A DNA stretch of 64,000 bases from Hyaloscypha bicolor E (taxonomy: Eukaryota; Ascomycota; Leotiomycetes; Helotiales; Hyaloscyphaceae), in the NCBI RefSeq assembly GCF_002865645.1, contig NW_020194626.1, positions 1,178,001-1,242,000 on the forward strand, read 5' to 3'. Below the pieces are notes generated by a model. The model did no database searches. It was given only the letters and a program-made list of their open reading frames with translations, and was not told the DNA's origin. Both the position numbers and the translations under genes were made by a program. Shown one piece after another: positions 11,678 to 21,534 of this stretch (the stretch's first letter is position 1; each line of letters starts with the position of its first letter).

Positions 11678-12102
11678 TAGCAAGCATAGAATACCGGCAT
11701 GCCAACAGCTCAATCTTTCGATTCTCAAATTTCAGTGGCTCGTCCTCCGTCCTTCTTTTAGCGGTCTTAAATTTGGCATTAAGGTTTAGGTATGAGTTAG
11801 CATGCAAGCGGGTGTTTTGGTATCGGGTTTCCAAATTATGATTGCATTGGGACAGGTTGCATGGCGTTACTTTTGGATGCGCGCAGATGCTGGGACTATT
11901 TGGACAGGGGTTTCTGAATGCAAAAAGGTATTATGACCATATGAAAGTCTGGAGTTCGAGCTCACCATTTGCGTGCATGTGAAAAGAGTAAGATATTACT
12001 TGAATCTGAGTGAAAGCTCTCATAACCTTTTCCTTCCTTGGTATCAAACGCCGACAATGCAAGCTTTTCGTGCAGACATAACTTTTCATCTTCAGCATCT
12101 CT
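11678..12102. other. Convergent intergenic region
   Basis: This is 425 bp between converging stops. It presumably contains 3' UTRs; nothing else was seen. Confidence 0.5.
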
Positions 12103-12708
12103 CTAAAGATGCATGCCTTCCCCTTCATCACCTTCGTTAACCAAAGCTCTCATTCTCTCCTCCATTACTCTCCTCAATGCCTCATCATCTAGCCTTCCAC
12201 CGCTATTGTTTGCAGTGCCATTCGTCGCCCCATTTATTGCACTCTCCCCACCCATCCTGACCTCTCCATTTACTATGCGTCCAGTCTGAAATGTCCCATC
12301 CCTCCAAGCCTCACTCCTCTCTTGTCCCTCCACGTCCACATCACCATCACCCTCTTCCGTTCCATTAACCAACGCCTCATCGCCCTCCTGCAGCTCCTCC
12401 GCACTTTGAAACTCCAACCAACTGCTTCCCCGCCCCTCAACCTCAGCCTTCAACAAAGCAATCCGCTCTTGCATTCTGGCAATGACAGTCTCGTTTTCCT
12501 TGATGGCGTCTATGCAATCTTGGTCGGGGTGACCATTAGAGGAGGGATCGGTGCCATCGGCGAAGGGCTTCAATTGTTCGTTCGAGTAGTCGAGGTGTGC
12601 GATGTTGTTGCGGATTTCCATAGCTTTAAGGTGGAGACTGCTGAAGGGGAGGTCTTTGAGGGCAGCGGCGAAGCGGGCTGGTGAGATGGGGGTCGCTGCG
12701 TTGGACAT
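12103..12708 (-). CDS. Small acidic coiled-coil protein, unknown function
   Basis: This is a single exon of 201 aa. The N-terminal half is well ordered: PISPARFAAALKDLPFSSLH is followed by a helical segment with AMEIRNNIAHLDYSNEQLKP and ENETVIARMQERIALLKAEV, which reads as a coiled coil. The middle is Glu/Gly-rich and low-complexity. The end returns to helix (ALRRVMEERMRALVNEGD). I do not recognise the family with certainty. The pattern resembles a small fungal protein that packs with a partner through its coiled coil. It starts 305 bp from PCP1 on the opposite strand. Confidence 0.75.
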   Translation of the reverse strand: MSNAATPISPARFAAALKDLPFSSLHLKAMEIRNNIAHLDYSNEQLKPFADGTDPSSNGHPDQDCIDAIKENETVIARMQERIALLKAEVEGRGSSWLEFQSAEELQEGDEALVNGTEEGDGDVDVEGQERSEAWRDGTFQTGRIVNGEVRMGGESAINGATNGTANNSGGRLDDEALRRVMEERMRALVNEGDEGEGMHL

Positions 12709-13013
12709 AATGCTCGCAAGTTGTATATGAGTCTCGCAGAATGTGCCGTTACGTTGTGGAAATGTGGGATGGAGATAATGAGGTCGGGTGGTAAGTATGG
12801 GTTTTTAAGAGTAAATTGTGAGTTGCAGGTAACGAGGAAGACGTGCCGTTCGGCGCGGAATTTCCTCGAAAATGGACCGTGCACAACTAGAAGTCCGAGG
12901 AAAATGATGATTCGATAACCCAGAACTCACTCCAAATTTCAGCGCCATTCGAAATCAAGATACATTGGTTTGAGCTCGACCTTGATGACTTCCAACATGA
13001 CACGATAGCAGAG
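12709..13013. promoter_or_regulatory. Shared divergent promoter, acidic protein / PCP1
   Basis: This is 305 bp between opposed start codons. No TATA box or known operator is evident. The promoter role is inferred from layout. Confidence 0.4.
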
Positions 13014-14669
13014 GTGGAAATGAACAGTCTTTGGCCGGCAACGTCCCGGCTTTCGTGTTTGAATCTTCGAACCATCTTCCAAACATGCTACAAAGTCGAT
13101 AGCATTGCCGCAAGGCTCGCACAACGGTCTATTCGTCCATGCTCCACATCATCGTTGCCATTTCGGCGGAGAGAAAGGCAGCTTGGGGAAAGACGTCCAT
13201 CTTGGAGGTTGTGGCAAACACCAAGTCCAGCGTACCGGCTTGTCGACCGCACATTCACCTCACAACGGATAGTCACCAAATTTCGGGAGCTGCCACAGCA
13301 ATATGTAGATGAGGACGGTCTTGATTATAGAGCACAGCCTTTGTCACAAGCTGAAACTAAGGCAATTTTTGGGGATATCATTGATGCCAGGACCGCGCAT
13401 GGGCTTCTCAGAGTCTTACATGGCCGTCGAGTAGCAGGAACATTAGAAGATCCAGGACTGATGAGCACTGGCTACGAACAACAATTTTATGATGCTGCAT
13501 TGGCATGGTTGAGGAAGAATATTCCTGTGGATGAAGTACAATGTGCAGGGCTCAGAGCGGAGCAAGAGCTGGCAGAAAAGGAACTGCAGATTGTCTCGGA
13601 CGCAGAGAGGATAGGGCTCTGCAAACCCAACTCGGGAAACGGCAAGGATATTTACGGCAAGAGTGGGCTCGATGCTATCAGGAAGTCGAAGGAAAGGGAA
13701 TTCAAGAAGACGGAAGCAAAGGCGAAGATGAACCAAGCGGACGAGATTCGACAAAACACTGGTACTTTGGAGGAAATCTGTGCTCGGTCACACGTTGAGC
13801 TTCGAAGACGAGGCGAACATCCAAGACTTAAGCACTATGTAGAACGGGCCAAAGTCTTGCCCGATACGCCTCCAGAGATGAGTAAATTCGAGCGGCTCTG
13901 GCCTTCAGCGCTCATTGTCATTGGAGTTGTACTTGCTTCGTACATGTTCACACGGGCATACACCCCTCCCAGACCTGCATGGAGAATGTGGCCAGACATG
14001 CCCCCTTCTGCCGCGACTATCATAGGCATATTTCTCGCAAACGCAGTTGTGTTTTGCGCGTGGCATATTCCTGCATTGTTCCGAGTCCTCAACAAATTCT
14101 TCATCACTGTTCCAGGATATCCGCGAGCCTTCAGTCTCATCGGCAGCACATTTTCTCACCAAAGCATTTACCATTTTGGTGTCAATATGACCGTGTTATG
14201 GTTTGTGGGGACACGGCTCCATGAAGAGGTTGGGCGTGCCAACTTTCTCGCCATATATATGTCGTCCGGAGCAATTGCGAGCTTCACCTCCCTAACCTCT
14301 TGGGTCCTGCGAAACAATTTCGTTTCTTCTTCTCTAGGAGCTTCAGGAGCTATCTGCGGAATCATTGCTGCATATTTGTGTTTGAATAGTACAGAGAATG
14401 TCAGGATCTTTGGGGTCTTTCCTCCGGAAGATTGGTTCTCCATTTCGGCTTTAGGATTTCTAGTCTTTTTGATAGGCTTAGAGATCGCGACGTTGAACAA
14501 GATGGGTGCGGTTATTATGGTGGATCACTGGGCACATTTGGGTGGCTATGCTGCTGGAATTGCGTCGGCGCAAATGTTGAGGATGCAGGCTAGACGGAGG
14601 AAGGCAATTGAGGAGGAGAGGAAGAATCCTTTGGGAGCCATTGAGAAGATCAGCGGAGGTAGAACGTAA
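13014..14669 (+). CDS. PCP1: Mitochondrial rhomboid protease (Pcp1/Rbd1 family)
   Basis: This is an intramembrane serine protease of the mitochondrial inner membrane; yeast Pcp1 processes Mgm1 and Ccp1. It is a single exon of 551 aa, longer than yeast Pcp1. The N-terminus is Arg/Ser-rich and poor in acids, as a matrix-targeting presequence. Residues about 120-285 form a soluble helical extension. The rhomboid core follows from about residue 295 with several hydrophobic helices. The catalytic serine sits in SSLGASGAICGIIAAYL near residue 444, and the catalytic histidine in MVDHWAHLGGYAAGI near 507. HQSIYHFGVNMTVLW is the conserved helix-2 HxxxN region. Met1 and Met3 are both possible starts; the presequence is intact with either. 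Confidence 0.93.
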   Translation: MEMNSLWPATSRLSCLNLRTIFQTCYKVDSIAARLAQRSIRPCSTSSLPFRRRERQLGERRPSWRLWQTPSPAYRLVDRTFTSQRIVTKFRELPQQYVDEDGLDYRAQPLSQAETKAIFGDIIDARTAHGLLRVLHGRRVAGTLEDPGLMSTGYEQQFYDAALAWLRKNIPVDEVQCAGLRAEQELAEKELQIVSDAERIGLCKPNSGNGKDIYGKSGLDAIRKSKEREFKKTEAKAKMNQADEIRQNTGTLEEICARSHVELRRRGEHPRLKHYVERAKVLPDTPPEMSKFERLWPSALIVIGVVLASYMFTRAYTPPRPAWRMWPDMPPSAATIIGIFLANAVVFCAWHIPALFRVLNKFFITVPGYPRAFSLIGSTFSHQSIYHFGVNMTVLWFVGTRLHEEVGRANFLAIYMSSGAIASFTSLTSWVLRNNFVSSSLGASGAICGIIAAYLCLNSTENVRIFGVFPPEDWFSISALGFLVFLIGLEIATLNKMGAVIMVDHWAHLGGYAAGIASAQMLRMQARRRKAIEEERKNPLGAIEKISGGRT

Positions 14670-15799
14670 TGCGTGTATATATGTGCTTGTAATAGTAATG
14701 TATATGAGAATGCATCCCCTCTTTGCTAGAGTGTCTCTCGTCTGCCATTCGCAGGCTCATCAACCACAAAAAAATTGTCGCAAATCTAAATTTTCTAAGT
14801 CCCTATTGCGGTACATCGCGTGTTGATTTGTCATTCCTGTGAATTCTGTCAGCTATGCACTTATGTGGTTTTTAAAGAGATCTAATATACTGACTGTTTT
14901 CAGAGCTTTCAGAGAGCCGAACCCCTTATTAAGCGAGTTCGAGGGCTTTCCCTCGTCCGCTTCCTGCTCAGAAACCTGTAATCATTGTGGCCACATGTCT
15001 TGTCATTCTTGGTTTTATTTTGCCCACAACCAACGTTCAACCAAGGACGAATTGCGCTCATTAGGTTGCTAGGCTAATAATAGGGGGGTGTCTCTGCAAG
15101 GCCTGCAGAAACAGTGCTCAGAACCACCCTTTTTTTGATTCTTGCCCTAGCATCGCCGCTGCAAACCTACGAAACATGAAAAGGTGGCTCTTTCCGATCA
15201 CGGACCATATTCGGGCTCGCTGTCAAAGATCCACTCGGCCTTCGTGAAATCGTTCGTCCCATGAGGTGGATGACAGCTCCCTCGTCTGACCCACTCTGCT
15301 GATTTGCAGGGATAACGGCATTAAGGGGTCTTTTGATCTTCATGTCAGCCCCAGAAACGCGGTAGCTTGGCTTGCAGGGGAGCTCTATCCTTGCATCATC
15401 GAACGGAAAGAGGCAACCAGCCGAGGACGATACAATTTCCGACGCTGCGATCAGTCCGCCAGCCTGGCTTGGCTGCTGCGTCAACACCACAACTTCTTGT
15501 TTGATCACTTGCTACATTCTCGGTATATCAGGATGGTTTTCTGACGATGTCGTGACCCCCAATTTCCAACACCTTTACATAAGCCACCTTCATTTTGCCT
15601 TCTCCGTCCCTTTGGTCAGTTGACCCGGAACCTGAACAGTGAACGCCGAATGCCAGCGCGATCTGACCTGCGCCTCGAATCCTACGTCGTCGAAATTACC
15701 AGCCATCCTCTGTCGCAAATCCTCTTCTCCACGAGCAGCCGCACATTTTGTCAGATTCTCAAGCAAACCTTCTCCGAATTGCCCCAGTCCAGATAAATA
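14670..15799. other. Intergenic region upstream of the PhoD-like gene
   Basis: This is 1.1 kb between two plus-strand genes. Only short frames without family character are present. The part nearest 15800 is presumably promoter and leader. Confidence 0.5.
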
Positions 15800-18772
15800 A
15801 TGGCTTCTCATCTGCGAGCCGATATCCTGCATGGCAGAAACCATCCCGGCGACCACTCGTCCGACACGCGATGGAGGCATGAGGAATCAAGGTCTTACGC
15901 ACGGCATGCTCTTGCAAACCCGCGCGAGGCAGATGGGAGGGGCGGCAGCAAAGATCTTGCGGATTTCTTGAACAGCACAAGAATCGAAGGACCTCGGGCA
16001 TCGGCGGCACACAGGTCGAAGCCTCTTATGGTTCCTGGGAACGTTCGAGGCCCAGGAGCTCAGAACTTGAGTGCAGAAGAATCTACAGTTGCGGTTGGAG
16101 AAGCTACACAGGCCAATACGGGCACAATGGAAGTCAAATGTGGTCCGCTCCTCAACTACAGGCGCATGGAGAACGAGACTTGGTATGGCAGCGTGTTAAT
16201 TGTGACAAAAGGAGGTGGCCTTAGGGAAGGCCCTGTGGCACCTGAGCTGAGATTGAGAATTCTCGGCCCAGCGCACACCGTTACATCTGGACAAGTAGGA
16301 CTCAACGGAGCCGGAGGCGAACCTTATGGAATGGTGAATGGAGTCGATTATGGAGGGTTCGAACAACCAAGTTCGGCATCACCAGCACCAAGTAATGGCG
16401 TGCAAAAACAAGAAGCTACTGGTGGTGGAAGCAGTTCCGAGGACGTCAAAGTCGAGGGTACGAAACTATATTCAGATCCTACAAACACATTCTGGAGGTT
16501 CGATTTGCAGGTGCCAATGCAGCAATCCGAATTACACTGCGAATATGACATTCCCGGCTTGAGTTTCCCGACAGGTGAGAAGAGAGACAAGCAAAACTTC
16601 TTTATCCCCGCCATATCGGAGTCAATGAGGATCATGTTCCATTCTTGCAATGGATTCAGCGTTGGCACAGATGAGAAGGCTTGGAGCGGTCCCGCACTTT
16701 GGAATGATGTCTTGCGAGTACACCGAAAGACTCCCTTCCACGTGATGTACAACCCCTTTTTGAGTGAAAATTAGAATGGTAACTGATCATTCACAGGCTG
16801 GGCGGTGGAGATCAGATCTATAACGATGGCATTCGAGTGCATGGCCCTCTCAAGGAGTGGACTGGTATCGGAAATCCGAAAAAGAGGAGAGAATACCCCT
16901 TTCCTGAGAAATTGAGGAAGGACTGTGACAAATATTATGTCGACAACTATATTCGATGGTGTGTATTGAGTTATGTTGACTCGAGCAGTAGAGAGCTACT
17001 TTCTGACAGATGAGTCCAGGTATTCAACGGAACCGTTCGCAAGTGCCAATGGACAAATTCCTCAGCTGAATATATGGGATGACCATGATGTTCGTATACC
17101 CTGAGCAGTCTGCCAACGTGGATACAATGAATGTTCAACTAACGGTCTAACTTATGCCTTTAGATCATTGATGGTTTCGGCTCATATGTTGACGAGTTCA
17201 TGCGCTGTTCAGTCTTTCGAGGCATTGGAGGCACTGCAAACAAGTATTATCTACTCTTTCAGCATCACCTCGCACCACCCATCTCTACATTCACGACTGG
17301 TAAGTCTCCTCTCGAGCCACATGTGTAATTTTTAACATCCTCGAAGATGCCGTGCAAACAACTTCAAATCAAGGTGCTGGTGCTGACCCAAGACAACTCG
17401 AAAATACCTTCGTACTTAAGGAGCATTCTATTGACCCAAGCTATATCATTGGATCCAAGCCCGGAGTAAGTCCAATTGTTTACATTTCACTTGATTAGTT
17501 CTAACTCATAGCAGCCATACGTTGCGGAGCACTCTCGAAGCATTTTTTGCCGGATGGGCGCACGAATAGGATTTTTTGGCATTGACGCACGAACGGAGGT
17601 GAGAAGACCCTTGGCCTTTCAAGGTCCTCATTTAATAACGTGAGCAGCGTACGCGGAAACAAGTCAATTATCCTGAAACTTACCACATCATATTCGATCG
17701 ATTACGAAAAGAGCTCAGCGCGTCAAAAGCTTCCTCGTCTCCTATCACGCACTTGATTGTCTTGCTTGGAATTCCCATAGCCTATCCTGTATGTTTGCTT
17801 GGCTCTATTTAATGGCACCACTAACATGCTATAAGCGCTTAACATGGTTAGAGAACATATTCAGTTCCCCTCTTATTGCCCCAATCAAGTTTCTCAATAA
17901 GAGATTCGGCTTTGGTATGTACTCCTTGCTCGTTTTCTGCGATATGCAGATGTTAATGTCCCATAGGCGGCGGTTTCTTCAACCACTTCGATGGAAGCGT
18001 AGACTTGTTGGACGATCTCGATGACCATTACACTGCTCGCACACACAAGAAGGAACGCCTATACCTTGTGGAACAGCTTCAATCGCTTTCTGCGGAATAC
18101 TCTGTTCGAATCACGATCCTCGGTGGCGACGTTCATCTGGCAGCAGTAGGGAGGTTCTACTCAAATCCTAAACTCAATGTCCCGGTCCTCCAAGATCATC
18201 GGTACATAGCGAATATTATCTCTTCGGCAATTGTCAACAAACCCCCTCCGCAAGCTGTCGCCAACCTGCTTGCGAGAAGAAACAAGATACATCATTTAGA
18301 CCCGGACACGGATGAGACTCTAATGACCTTCTTCGATAGAAATCCTGGGAGTTCCAACAAGACCTCCGGCTGGAATCATGTGACCATGCCAAGTCGAAAT
18401 TTCGCCATGATTACAGAGAACCATGAGCTAGGAGCGAATGGTGCTGCGAATGGCCATGCTGGAAATGGGACAGACGACACAACTGATCTATCCAGACAGT
18501 CGACACTCAAAGTTAAAGATGGCCATAGCTGCTTGCATGAGGGAGAAGTGGATGCCGGCAGCAAACACAAGGCTGCCGATATGGAAAAGCATGGGAAAGG
18601 CTCTGATGGCAGTCTCGATGTATGCATCAGAGTCGAGATGGATCAGCACGATCCAGAAGGCAAGACACAACTTTATGGGATGACCATTCCGATTCTGAAG
18701 TATGATGGTGCTGCAGAGAACGTTATGAGGAAGCGAGACGCTATTCAGGGGATCATCAATCAGAAGGCCTGA
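15800..18772 (+). CDS. PhoD-like metallophosphatase, intracellular type
   Basis: This predicted calcineurin-like/PhoD-type phosphatase has nine exons: 15800-16746, 16797-16958, 17020-17089, 17164-17299, 17347-17465, 17515-17598, 17648-17788, 17836-17914 and 17967-18772. The product is 847 aa. All junctions keep frame and rebuild PhoD blocks. HVMLGGGDQIYNDGIR lies across intron 1, LNIWDDHDIIDGFGSYVDEF across intron 3, and RITILGGDVHLAAVGRF is near residue 631. The Asp and His residues in these blocks are the expected metal ligands. There is no signal peptide, unlike bacterial PhoD, so it probably acts inside the cell. The first 100 residues are disordered and the C-terminal 150 are low-complexity. 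The donor of intron 3 (GTTCGT) is weak. The substrate is unknown; related fungal proteins are usually left uncharacterised. Confidence 0.85.
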
Positions 18773-20018
18773 ACGAGGGATCTGTATAAAATTGGGAGGC
18801 ACTTTGAGGTTGGGCATAGTAATTAGGTTGGAGATATCTCTCCTAGATACAACTAAGGCTGGTTGCAAGCTGGCAGCCACTACAATGAAAGCTTTGATTT
18901 CCCAACATATTTTGGAGCTTTGATCCAGAGAACAAGCTTGACAAGTCAAGCACAAGCTTGAGCTGAAGCGATGGCGATGATGCTTCAGTTGATGTGGCGA
19001 GACTCAAGGTTTACTTACTAAACACTTGACACTTTCTCCACATTGGATTAATAAACACGGATTGCAATAACTGCATGATTGACCAGTGATACTTTATTTA
19101 ATAAGAATACATCTAATCCTTGCTGTTTGATTAAGCTGACTGGACGAAAATGGGCGAGAAGAGACAAGCACACTGTTATTATTCGTCCACTCCCGTCTTC
19201 GTATCTGCTTCGAAGTACACCTAAACTGAAAAATCTCGCCACTCATTTAATCTCAATAGATGATTTGGGCGAATTGAGTCATTACATGAAAAACAGATGG
19301 CGCAGAAGCGAAGACTGAGAACTCGGAAGGCTGCTTTGATACCGCACGACTTGTTGATACGGGATCTCCTCGTACTCCGAGGAGGGATCCCTCTGTAACT
19401 AAAGCTGAGAATACCGAAGTGAGTGGTGGATTAGATGAAGAAGAGTGCAGTGAAGATCTTCCAGATATCTCGCAACCTTCACCGCATACTAGGGAGAAAA
19501 CCATGCGCAAGTAGAGGCAAAGGAAAGACTACACTAAGATCCTTCCAGTAGAAGCGCCATACATTACAGATAATGAATGACACAGAAGAGGTAAAATGAA
19601 ATTGGTCAATCTGTCAGGAAGCTGCCCTGAATCCCATTCACCCTTGACAAGGTTCTCAAGCCACCTTCATCTTCCTGTCCCAATAGCACTTCTCATCGCA
19701 GTCATCATGTAACCTGTTGATATTAGATTTGAAGAGTTTTACTAAAGTAGGCCACGTCCTAACAGCGACTGGTAGATGCATAATTGAAGTATTTACATTG
19801 TCTATTAACATTCAATGGTAACGAGCGGAGTGAATAGGGGGCGGTTGGGGCCATAGAGTGTCCAGAAAACATTAAGACCAGTCTGTTATATATAGCCCAC
19901 GAGAACCGCTCAAGAGATAGTTGTTGTAAATATTGATGTATATTGCATACTTGAGGACGAATTCAATGCCACTGCAAGGATCGCAGTTGCATATAGCAAA
20001 CGTGGCGGTATCTTTGAA
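18773..20018. other. Gene-poor AT-richer region
   Basis: This is 1.25 kb without a convincing gene. Short frames occur on both strands, with no domain or splice-consistent series. It looks AT-richer than the flanks by eye. I see no terminal inverted repeats or transposase-like sequence. Confidence 0.5.
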
Positions 20019-20545
20019 TTAACCCTCACACGGACATGAGGTGGCACTGTAGGAAGCTCGCACTAAAAATAATTCGCAAGACATGTCTTCCAGGAGTAGA
20101 GAGCCATGAGGGAGCCGGGAGCATGTCTCCTCTCCCCAACCGTGAGGTAAGCTCGCAATGTAGCACAAAGAAATCGGTTGGGTACGGAAAAGGAAGGCTG
20201 GAAGAGATCTACAGACATCGACAGCGTCGAGATACGAGGGAACAATGCCTCCGAAATCACAGATGCCTTGGCTGACATCTGGGACCGGCCTAATGTCAGA
20301 CTTCGCTTCAAAGGCAGTCGCATTCACACAGCAGCTTATCGACTTAGAAGAAGGATCATTGGCATCGCCACTGTGATCAACCCCCTGGCAGTTTAGCACA
20401 TCTTGCATGTTGGTTGGGAGCTGAATGCCGTTGGTTGGAGTCCTGATCGCTTCCACAAGCTCTTGACGGGGCTGCTCGTTCGCAGGACGTGCCACTGCAA
20501 GGGCGGAAAGCCAAAAAATCCAAAGACGAGAGTAGTCAAGTACAT
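20019..20545 (-). pseudogene. Candidate small secreted cysteine-containing protein, frameshifted
   Basis: A frame of about 158 codons ends at 20019. It contains several cysteines (NCQGVD, ISCCVNATAF, GICDFGG, TSCPCEG), giving the look of a small secreted protein. Its 5' extension has a hydrophobic run ending LSALAVARPAN, like the end of a signal peptide, but no ATG lies in that frame. An ATG at 20545 begins a hydrophobic stretch (MYLTTLVFGFF) in the neighbouring frame. The two frames meet at a run of six A on the plus strand (20513-20518). One base of difference there would place a complete signal peptide before the cysteine-containing part. This may be a disabled gene, a sequencing error at a homopolymer, or chance. 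I recognise no family. Confidence 0.35.
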
Positions 20546-21534
20546 GTCTAAAAGTTTAACTGAACGGTTGGAATAGTTGGAATACTTGAGTGGTTCTTGG
20601 CACTAGGAGTGATTTGTGCTTTGAAAATTTCTTCTTGCACAGCGTCAAGATGTTGATATTAATACCATTACAAACCCTCCATTACTTCTGTATCAATCCC
20701 GTGTTGTGCTCAAGGCGGAGCAAAGATTTCCCCAGGGTTGTCCCCCTCTCGCAGGCCACTGCCCAACCGTTGGCCGTTGAGCTGCATTAAATAGCAAGCA
20801 TTCAGGTGGACTCCTCATTGCAACCTTACTACCACGAAGTTTCAGTGTGTTGTTCACTGGGCGAAGAGTCGAAAAACGGTAAGAAGCAAGCATTAGCCTC
20901 CTCCGGTAGGGCTCTGGCATTCCCGTACTCGCAGCTCTAGCCAAGCTAGTGTTGTTGGAGGTACCACCTTGCCTAGACCATAGGTGTAGAAGTGTATATT
21001 CAAGGGGTTATGCGGGGACTTCGATTCAAGATCGATCTATGTGGATGTTACACGGGGCTTCTTTCCGATCGAACATGTACTCCCCAGCTGTTTTTGGCAG
21101 GTGTTAGCAGGTGAAGTTAATGGTGTGTCCCTTATCAAGCTCCCGAGTCCCGTGCTCTAGTCCAACACCTTCAATACCTAGTACGAACAACTCATTATTA
21201 TAATGATTGCATACCAGTGTTTTCAAGTCGTGCAGCTGCAAGGCTATGCCAGGCTGAGATACAGAAGGGCAGGAGAAGAAGCGAGCGCACGGCCCGCATC
21301 CGGCTCCGTGCACCATGCCGCCCGCCGGCCGCCCTCCGGCCTCGCACCTGCCTCTGAAGGAAGCCCAAAACCGATCCAGCAACGGCACGCACGTCCCACA
21401 AATCAAATCCGCCTCGCGCTAGATCGCCGCTGCCTGAGAAACTCAACTTCATCTCATCCCCGAATCATAAAAGCAGCGTGAACAACCCGGGGCTTGGATG
21501 TTCCGTGCATAAGACAAGGCAAAGGCAAAGCAGG
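20546..21534. other. Intergenic region upstream of the GST-fusion gene
   Basis: This is about 1 kb. The last 250 bp are GC-rich and probably promoter or leader of the plus-strand gene at 21535. No other gene is supported. Confidence 0.45.
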
